Assembly (NCBI GenBank): GCA_913060955.1
Contig: CAJXTH010000009.1
Coordinates: 1 to 12,127 of the forward strand
Direction: 5' to 3'
Length of the DNA stretch: 12,127 nucleotides
Source of the DNA: an uncultured bacterium
GTDB taxonomy: Bacteria > Patescibacteriota > Minisyncoccia > SW-4-49-11
The position numbers and the translations under genes were made by a program. Numbering within the stretch: the first letter of the stretch is position 1; every line of letters begins with the position of its first letter. This document shows, piece by piece, positions 1 through 4,939 of the stretch. Under the pieces are notes generated by a model. The model did no database searches. It was not told where the DNA came from and saw only the letters and a list, made by a program, of their open reading frames with translations.

Positions 1-920
1 GGAGTGTCTTGGAGTCCGGGGATACTGAGGCGTCCTGAGTTGATATTATAGCTTGGGCCTGCTTCGTCGGCTTCAATGGTAACGGTTACTTCTCCACCTG
101 CGGGGACGGTAACTCCGCTTGTTGTTCGGTACTGACGACCGTCCTCGGTTCGGAATCGAGTCGTTGAAACAAGAGGTTGTTCTGTAGACGAGGTATTTAC
201 CACGACAATTTGCCCTTGGGCAGTGGTTCCACCCGCTTCTCCGCTTCCCGTAGCTTCAAAAGTCTGGGATACTTCTCCTTGAACTTCTGTTTTTTGTACA
301 GCTACTGTTCGAGTCTCAAGGTCAGGTGTAGTGGCCGCTGGGTCAAACGTAATTTCATAATCTTTGGCAAACTGTTCTCCAGTTGGCGTAACGGAAATGG
401 TAGCTTTCGGAAAGACTACGGCAGCAGCACCGACGAGGGCAACAAGAGTTAGCACAAAGGCAAACCCAAAAAGTTTCCAAGGGAACCCATGAACTTCTGC
501 TGTATGAGGTCTGAAAAGCTTCGATGGCTCTGGTTCTTCTGAGGGAGCTTCTGAAGTTGATTCTTCTCCATCAAATTCATTTACCGAGTCGTATCGGAAG
601 AAATCATAGAACGGATCTTCTTCCAAAGGTTCTGGAGCCGGCATATCCACTGATTCAGATGTTGCTGCTTGGAGTTGTACTTGTCGCAGCAAATCCACCA
701 AATGAGCATCTGGACTAAAGAACTGGATTTCTTTTCGCTTAGCAATAGTTCCAACCTCTCGGGCAAGGAGCGTTAAGTTTACTGGATTGTAGAGCATGTG
801 CATATGCTCTGGAACATAGACCAAGACCTGGCTTCCTTCAAAAGATCGAATAGCCTGAACGATATCTGTAAGACTATCTTGGCCATGGATCAGGATGTGT
901 TTTTGATTCTTTGCTTGCAT
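1..920 (-). CDS. Baseplate J-like membrane-anchored protein, partial (C-terminus beyond left edge)
   Basis: An open frame starts at an ATG at 918-920 and stays open for 306 codons to the left edge. Residues about 8-85 look like a Rossmann-type domain, with strands ILIHG and VLVYVPE and the phrase NLTLLAREV. Residues 94-133 are an acidic, proline-rich linker. Residues about 149-171 form one membrane helix. The exterior part then contains VVNTSSTEQPL, a TTRF stretch, VTVPAGGEVTV and EADEAGPSYNI. This pattern is typical of CPR proteins annotated as 'baseplate J/gp47 family' (recalled, not searched). The family name comes from phage tails, but no phage genes are nearby, so a surface or envelope role is more likely. 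The start lies 5 bases after the stop of the FtsA/PilM-like gene and has no Shine-Dalgarno sequence, suggesting translational coupling. The N-terminus should be cytoplasmic and the C-terminal part outside. Confidence 0.8.
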   Translation of the reverse strand, partial: MQAKNQKHILIHGQDSLTDIVQAIRSFEGSQVLVYVPEHMHMLYNPVNLTLLAREVGTIAKRKEIQFFSPDAHLVDLLRQVQLQAATSESVDMPAPEPLEEDPFYDFFRYDSVNEFDGEESTSEAPSEEPEPSKLFRPHTAEVHGFPWKLFGFAFVLTLVALVGAAAVVFPKATISVTPTGEQFAKDYEITFDPAATTPDLETRTVAVQKTEVQGEVSQTFEATGSGEAGGTTAQGQIVVVNTSSTEQPLVSTTRFRTEDGRQYRTTSGVTVPAGGEVTVTIEADEAGPSYNINSGRLSIPGLQDT

Positions 921-925
921 GAAAG

Positions 926-2155
926 TTAGGTCAGTTTATGAAAGCCAAACGTATTCTGGGCAGTAAGACTTGAACTGGCGTGAATAAGACCAATCAGGGG
1001 GATAAATTTGGGGTGGTTCAGCTTATCTGTGGTATCAACAATGTGTGGTAGTGTTTTGGGGTAAAAGACAGAAACCGATGGTTTGGAGTGAAGATTTACG
1101 TTTTCATACCAGTTGCCATATTCGAGTGCTTCTTGGAGCCCCATGAGTTTTGAGGATCCCCCGCAGAGGACAAAGTGCTGAGGAATCATAAAGTCAGAAG
1201 GATATTGTTCCAGAGTTACCTGGACACCGTGAAGCCAAAGTTTGATGTCTTCGGTGAGAACGTCGGTAATTTTTTGAGCGAGTTTTCGTGGAAGTTGCGC
1301 TTTTGAATACTCTCGTTTCAAAATTTCAGCCTCTTCTGAGGTTGCTTCAAAGGCAGTCATGATTGTTTCGGTAAAGTCTCGACCTCCAACGCTGAAGCTG
1401 GTCGTATCTCGCACTAATCCGTTCTCTACTACTGTCACATCAGTGTGGGTTTCTCCCACGTCAATCAAAACCATACTCACATGCGGGTCGTGATGATTGT
1501 CTACTACCAATCGAGATACCGCATACGAGGTATGAAACATTCCCTCGATTGGAACATTAACAGTCTCAGCAATAGCCGTGAGTTCTTTAGTGAGAGACTC
1601 GGGAACGTAGGTATTAAATAGATTCATCTCCAGCTTTTCCCCAGTTTGCCCAAGCGGATCTTTGTGTGGCTCGCCATCGATCGTAAGCCCCTCGATAGAA
1701 CTCTGGACCAGTTCCATAGGCATATTATGCAGGAGCTGTGAGTGGTATTCTTCCTCTTCTACACGACAATGAGTGTGCTCCAGGAGGTTCTCCCACTCTT
1801 TGGGTCGAATTGCCTTGTTAGGTTTTTCTCGGTGTTCAGTCATGGTTGTCCGAATCGTATCAGAAAGAATCCCTGAGGTTCCTATGACCATAGAGATTTC
1901 ATCATCAGATTTTTTGGCCTCGATATAGGCTGTCTCGAGTGCTCGAACAACGTCTGCTCGATTCTGGATTTGACCATGCTCGATTGTGTCTTCTTCAAGC
2001 GAACTCGTACCGACACCTTCGATCATAATGTTGCCGGTCTTGTCATCATAGGTATACACCAAGACTTTGACCTCTCGGGATCCGATATCTACGACAATTG
2101 GTGTTGATTTGTGCTCTTTTTTCCAGAACATACGGTGAGTTACATTGATAGCCAT
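926..2155 (-). CDS. FtsA/PilM-like actin-fold ATPase
   Basis: This 409-residue protein has the nucleotide-binding signatures of the FtsA/PilM branch of the actin fold. Phosphate-1 is VVDIGSREVK (about 21-30), phosphate-2 is LIDVGETHTDVTVVENG (about 230-246), followed by VGGRDFTETI, and the adenosine motif is LCGGSSKLMGL (about 330-340). Between them lies a region that would hold the 1C/SHS2-type subdomain. FtsA tethers FtsZ to the membrane and PilM is a cytoplasmic partner of type IV pilus assembly. No amphipathic C-terminal membrane-targeting helix is obvious, and no ftsZ or pil genes are visible, so the exact role is open. The adjacent baseplate J-like membrane protein may be its membrane partner (inference). 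The frame overlaps the preceding gene by 16 bases. An alternative ATG at 2129-2131 (residue 9) would remove the overlap, and neither start has a Shine-Dalgarno sequence. Confidence 0.8.
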   Translation of the reverse strand: MAINVTHRMFWKKEHKSTPIVVDIGSREVKVLVYTYDDKTGNIMIEGVGTSSLEEDTIEHGQIQNRADVVRALETAYIEAKKSDDEISMVIGTSGILSDTIRTTMTEHREKPNKAIRPKEWENLLEHTHCRVEEEEYHSQLLHNMPMELVQSSIEGLTIDGEPHKDPLGQTGEKLEMNLFNTYVPESLTKELTAIAETVNVPIEGMFHTSYAVSRLVVDNHHDPHVSMVLIDVGETHTDVTVVENGLVRDTTSFSVGGRDFTETIMTAFEATSEEAEILKREYSKAQLPRKLAQKITDVLTEDIKLWLHGVQVTLEQYPSDFMIPQHFVLCGGSSKLMGLQEALEYGNWYENVNLHSKPSVSVFYPKTLPHIVDTTDKLNHPKFIPLIGLIHASSSLTAQNTFGFHKLT

Positions 2156-2730
2156 TGGGTAAGGGATCCCAGTCCTGCAATGAGAATTGGAACCGCTATG
2201 TTATCGTCAACTTTTTGGACCGCGGTTTCAATCATAATAGCCGAGATCGACATAACAAGCATAGCAGGGACGAATCCAAGGATGGAAGCTGACACCGTCA
2301 TATTTACAAACAGTGACAGAACGACTCCTTCCCAAGTGGTTTTTATTGTGGTATTTGGAAACACCCTTATTTTACCATAGAGTGCGCCCATGGTCGATGC
2401 TGCATCCCCAATAATTGCAATCAAGGTTGCTGCAATTGCTACGGGAAGTGGGACCAACAAATGAATCAATAAACAGGCCATGATCAGATTAAGACCATCA
2501 ACAGTAGTATTTTCTTCCTTGGGTTTAATGAATCGGCCAAATGGAACCTCCATTCGGAGATCAAGCCGAACATACTCATAGATAACAAAAGCCCCCAAGA
2601 CAACCAACATAAAGGCTTGCGCTTGAGCAAGGTCGAGCATCACCAAATTCAGCCACCAGAATACGCCAAAGGGAATTAATAAACTCAGGTGGAGGGCTTT
2701 GCGGGATAGAATTTGTTTTTTTGTTTTCAT
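2140..2730 (-). CDS. CTP-dependent polyprenol/diacylglycerol kinase-like membrane protein (COG0170 type)
   Basis: A 196-residue, very hydrophobic protein with several membrane helices. It matches the dolichol/phytol kinase family through three motifs in order: SRKALHLS near the N-terminus (about 9-16), GDAASTMGALYGK (about 108-120) followed by KTTWEG (130-135), and VDDNIAVPILIAG (about 174-186). In this family the GD...G.K and KT.EG blocks form the CTP-binding and catalytic part, and the substrate is a lipid alcohol such as a polyprenol, phytol or diacylglycerol. The substrate here cannot be read from the sequence. A role in recycling undecaprenol or diacylglycerol for envelope synthesis would fit the neighbouring envelope genes (inference). 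It starts 15 bases after the alaS stop and overlaps the FtsA/PilM-like gene by 16 bases. No Shine-Dalgarno sequence is visible. Confidence 0.82.
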   Translation of the reverse strand: MKTKKQILSRKALHLSLLIPFGVFWWLNLVMLDLAQAQAFMLVVLGAFVIYEYVRLDLRMEVPFGRFIKPKEENTTVDGLNLIMACLLIHLLVPLPVAIAATLIAIIGDAASTMGALYGKIRVFPNTTIKTTWEGVVLSLFVNMTVSASILGFVPAMLVMSISAIMIETAVQKVDDNIAVPILIAGLGSLTQWLSM

Positions 2731-2745
2731 AGGTCTTGTGAGTGA

Positions 2746-4476
2746 TTACTCGATTACTCCTCGAATACGACGCGTTCCCCGGGCAACTGCTTCTTCTTTT
2801 TTGATGCGGAATGTTCCAATTTCTTTGGTATTTTCAACATGAGGACCTCCACAAAGCTCCTTGGACACTTCTCCGAAAGCATACACATGTACCCGTTCTG
2901 GGTAATTTCGGTTTGCAAGATACAGGGCTCCCGTCTTCTTTGCCTCTTCGAGATTCATTTCTGTAATAGATACGTCGAGTCCTTGTTGAATGTACTGGTT
3001 AACCAAATCTTCAACCTGTTTTTTCTCTTCATCGGTCATTTTTCGATCGAAGGAAAAGTCAAATCGAGTTCGATCAGCAGTAATGTCTGATCCTTTCTGC
3101 TCTACTCCATCTCCCAGAACCTCCCGAAGTGCCTTGTTCAGCAAATGAGTTACCGAGTGAAGTCGAGTTACAATTTTAAGTTCTTCTTCATTGGCCGCTT
3201 TGAGCTCACCATTGTCTAAAATAAGTCCATGTCCTCCAAATTTTTTTGCAGCTCCTGCTCGGGAAACTTGTTTGTGCTCATCTTTCTTTTCTGAAAACTC
3301 TTCTTGGTCGAACTCAAGACCATTCAGTTTCATTACCTCAGGAGAAAGTCCGTAGGTGGAAGAAAGAATAAAAGCTTCTTCTCCCGAAATCTTAGGGACG
3401 CGCTTTTTCTTGAGCATTTTGTTGGCATGCTTCATTCCTCGCTTCAATGCGTCTGCAAAGAGTGCGTATTCTTCAGTGATCAAGGTCTCATATACTTCTC
3501 GGGATGTCTCAAGTTCAGGGTATCGATCAGAATACAACTCCCGAATCATCTGAGATACTGCCAGGTATTTTTCTCGTCCAGCTGGATCTTTGGCCATTAC
3601 CGACAAAACTTTTCGAATCAGTCGTCGAAGAACATATCCTTGTTCTTTGTTCGATGGCACAACACCATCAGCAATCAAAAACAATCCAGCTCGGGTGTGA
3701 TCCAGAATCATCCGATACGTTTCTTCAGTGTTGTCCGGAAGATCTTCTCGAATTTGGGTCATGATTGAGCTAAATAAGGATGAGTCATAAACACTCCGAA
3801 CACCTTCTGCTTGGGTTAGGATTCGTTCAAATCCTCCTCCAGTATCCACTCCCTGCTGGTCGAGTTCAACCAATGATTTGTCTGGCTTTGCGTAAAATTG
3901 GTTGAACACAATATTCCAAATCTCAACGTCATTTACATAAATCTCGGTTGTTGGTCCGCAAGGCCCCTCAGATCCCGTAGGTCCCCAGAAGTTGTCTTCT
4001 CGACCATATTCTCGAATCTCCAAATCGATTCCTTTTTCGGCTGCGAGTTTTTGCCAAATTTGATATGATTCATCATCTCGTGGGGTCTTTTCATCTCCAG
4101 CAAAGATCGTGACATAGTCAATTTGCATCCCGAGCGCCTCGGCAATAAACTCGTATCCATACCGAATTGCTTCTTCTTTGAAGTAACTCCCCTCGCCATC
4201 TGGGTAGTTAAATGAAAAGTTACCAAGCATCTCAAAGAAAGTATTGTGAGTCTCATCTCCAACTTCTTCGATATCATCGACTCGAACACATTTTTGCACG
4301 CTCGCTACTCGGTTTCCAAACGGAGATGGTTTTCCCAGATAGTAGGGCTTAAATTGTTGCATCCCAGCAGTGGTCAAAAGCACCGAGTTGTCTCCCTCTG
4401 GAACCAGAGCGGAAGATGGAACAATGGTATGATCCTGTGACTCGAAGTATGACAGAAATTGATCAATAATCTTCAT
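2746..4476 (-). CDS. alaS: Alanyl-tRNA synthetase, short CPR-type form
   Basis: It charges tRNA-Ala with alanine in the cytoplasm. The class II catalytic domain is complete: the N-terminal SSALVPEGDNSVLL and AGMQQFKP block, motif 2 around HNTFFEMLGNFSF (77-89), GPCGPTTEIY (171-180) and motif 3 around GGGFERIL (213-220). The tRNA-recognition helices include ILDHTRA and VVPSN...GYVLRRLIRK (257-289). The editing core has the zinc motif HSVTH (440-444) and CGGPH (542-546), with the same 102-residue H-to-C spacing as in E. coli. The protein stops directly after the editing core, so the C-terminal C-Ala/dimerisation region is absent (usual length about 870). The beta-barrel part that normally carries TPFYAESGGQ is also missing and replaced by about 30 residues (410-439). 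A short AlaRS of this shape is, from memory, usual in CPR. It is the first gene of the leftward cluster, with a promoter near 4504. Confidence 0.95.
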   Translation of the reverse strand: MKIIDQFLSYFESQDHTIVPSSALVPEGDNSVLLTTAGMQQFKPYYLGKPSPFGNRVASVQKCVRVDDIEEVGDETHNTFFEMLGNFSFNYPDGEGSYFKEEAIRYGYEFIAEALGMQIDYVTIFAGDEKTPRDDESYQIWQKLAAEKGIDLEIREYGREDNFWGPTGSEGPCGPTTEIYVNDVEIWNIVFNQFYAKPDKSLVELDQQGVDTGGGFERILTQAEGVRSVYDSSLFSSIMTQIREDLPDNTEETYRMILDHTRAGLFLIADGVVPSNKEQGYVLRRLIRKVLSVMAKDPAGREKYLAVSQMIRELYSDRYPELETSREVYETLITEEYALFADALKRGMKHANKMLKKKRVPKISGEEAFILSSTYGLSPEVMKLNGLEFDQEEFSEKKDEHKQVSRAGAAKKFGGHGLILDNGELKAANEEELKIVTRLHSVTHLLNKALREVLGDGVEQKGSDITADRTRFDFSFDRKMTDEEKKQVEDLVNQYIQQGLDVSITEMNLEEAKKTGALYLANRNYPERVHVYAFGEVSKELCGGPHVENTKEIGTFRIKKEEAVARGTRRIRGVIE

Positions 4477-4503
4477 AACAAATTCTTTGGATAATTTAGT
4501 TGT

Positions 4504-4533
4504 ATATTAGCACATTGAGCAATGATATAACAA
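4504..4533 (-). promoter_or_regulatory. Predicted promoter of the alaS cluster (extended -10)
   Basis: On the minus strand an extended -10 reads TGCTAATAT (4504-4512), preceded by a weak -35 TTGTTA (4528-4533) at an 18-base spacing. Transcription would start near 4497, about 20 bases before the alaS ATG. The leader has no Shine-Dalgarno sequence. This is a prediction from consensus matching only. Confidence 0.5.
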
Positions 4534-4548
4534 GGTCAATTAACCCTC

Positions 4549-4576
4549 GTCATTCCGGCCTCCGAGCCGGAATCTT
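4549..4576. repeat. Palindromic repeat (REP-like), copy 1
   Basis: A perfect 8-base stem, ATTCCGGC (4552-4559) with GCCGGAAT (4566-4573), encloses a 6-base loop. It is bordered by GTC on the left and CTT on the right. Its GC content stands out from the AT-rich gap around it. The outer pattern GTCATTC...GAATCTT is shared with the element at 12078-12122, so the two probably belong to one dispersed repeat type. It lies between the terminator-like hairpin at 4591-4627 and the alaS promoter. Confidence 0.6.
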
Positions 4577-4590
4577 ATTAGCTAACTGAT

Positions 4591-4627
4591 TAAAAATCAC
4601 ACATACCAATGGTCGGCATGTGTGATT
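4591..4627 (-). terminator. Terminator-like hairpin upstream of alaS
   Basis: A perfect 10-base stem, AATCACACAT (4595-4604) with ATGTGTGATT (4618-4627), encloses a 13-base loop. Read on the minus strand the stem runs into TTTTTA, as in a Rho-independent terminator. The stem is only moderately GC-rich and the T-run short, so it may be leaky. It would end transcripts coming from the clp-like operon and from the unit that starts near 4905, and so separate them from alaS. Confidence 0.5.
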
Positions 4628-4632
4628 AACTT

Positions 4633-4650
4633 GGAAATCATTGAATTTCC
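4633..4650 (-). repeat. Small hairpin over the stop codon of the 79-codon ORF
   Basis: GGAAAT (4633-4638) and ATTTCC (4645-4650) form a perfect 6-base stem with a 6-base loop that contains part of the TGA stop of the small ORF. It lies 5 bases from the terminator-like stem and may be part of one structured 3' end. Confidence 0.35.
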
Positions 4651-4877
4651 CTCATCTCTAACTTTACTTCTGCCCACTTATGGAGTCGGACAGATGGTCC
4701 AATGAGGAAGTGGAAGAATGGGTTTATCCTACACAGAGGTGGAATATTGATCTTCCACAATTTGTAAGCCACCTTTTTCAAACTACACTCCGACTCAGAT
4801 GCTGGAGCGATTTCTACTATCATGCGATAATATTCAGTTTTCAGGCATTCAATCCAGGGAAAGAGCGTTGGGAGCAT
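4638..4877 (-). CDS. Possible small protein (79 codons) or part of a small RNA
   Basis: I do not recognise this ORF. In favour of coding: a GAGG Shine-Dalgarno sequence (4886-4889) lies 8 bases before the ATG, a near-consensus promoter lies just upstream, and a terminator-like hairpin follows. Against coding: its arginine codons are CGC, AGG, CGA and AGG, whereas neighbouring genes favour CGA. It has no clear domain, membrane helix or signal peptide. It also contains inverted repeats: GAGTCGGA (4683-4690) against 4789-4796, and a GTGGAA hairpin at 4739-4758. A further pairing between 4720-4728 and 4878-4887, with one bulge, would cover the Shine-Dalgarno sequence. The stretch could be a structured RNA in which the ORF is accidental. 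The residues are mixed and rich in aromatics, including four Trp. Confidence 0.3.
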   Translation of the reverse strand: MLPTLFPWIECLKTEYYRMIVEIAPASESECSLKKVAYKLWKINIPPLCRINPFFHFLIGPSVRLHKWAEVKLEMREIQ

Positions 4878-4911
4878 GATAAAACCCTCAAAGGTACATG
4901 ACTTTCCACCT

Positions 4912-4939
4912 ATTATACCAGACTATTTTTCGATGTCAG
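4912..4939 (-). promoter_or_regulatory. Strong predicted promoter at the 3' end of the clp-like gene
   Basis: On the minus strand the -35 is CTGACA (4934-4939, 5 of 6 consensus bases). The spacer is 16 bases. The -10 is a perfect TATAAT (4912-4917) with the extended TG one base further upstream. The -35 lies inside the last codons of the clp-like gene and the -10 just after its TAG. Transcription would start near 4905. This is the best sigma70-type match I see in the window. Confidence 0.6.

Larger units (their letters stand above)
4595..4906 (-). ncRNA. Candidate untranslated or leader transcript of about 310 nt
   Basis: This is the alternative reading of the same stretch. The predicted start near 4905 and the terminator-like hairpin at 4595-4627 define a unit of about 310 nt with several complementary segments. 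I compared it by eye with tmRNA, RNase P RNA, SRP RNA and T-box hallmarks and saw none of them. If the terminator is leaky or regulated, the unit could also be a long leader of alaS (inference). Confidence 0.3.

Noticed and set aside
1..920. Prophage or phage tail module
   Set aside because: The baseplate J-like label comes from a shared domain name. The protein has a membrane anchor and sits among housekeeping and envelope genes, with no other phage gene in the window.
3304..3768. A 154-codon plus-strand ORF
   Set aside because: It lies wholly antisense to the alaS coding sequence, whose domains are unmistakable. No ribosome site or recognisable protein supports it.
3933..4289. A 118-codon minus-strand ORF in another frame of alaS
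   Set aside because: It is a frame shadow of alaS. The alaS frame is intact across the region, with all class II motifs in order.
4549..4627. CRISPR repeat or insertion-sequence end
   Set aside because: The two palindromes in this gap are different sequences, are not in an array with spacers, and no transposase or target-site duplication is visible.
4595..4906. T-box, tmRNA, RNase P or SRP RNA in the gap upstream of alaS
   Set aside because: I looked for the T-box GGGTGGNACCGCG element, the tmRNA TTCGA/CCA end, RNase P GAGGAAAGTCC/ACAGAA pairs and the SRP GGAAG/AGCAG loop. Only loose resemblances occur (for example GGTGGCTTAC, GTGGAAAGTC), without the supporting structure.
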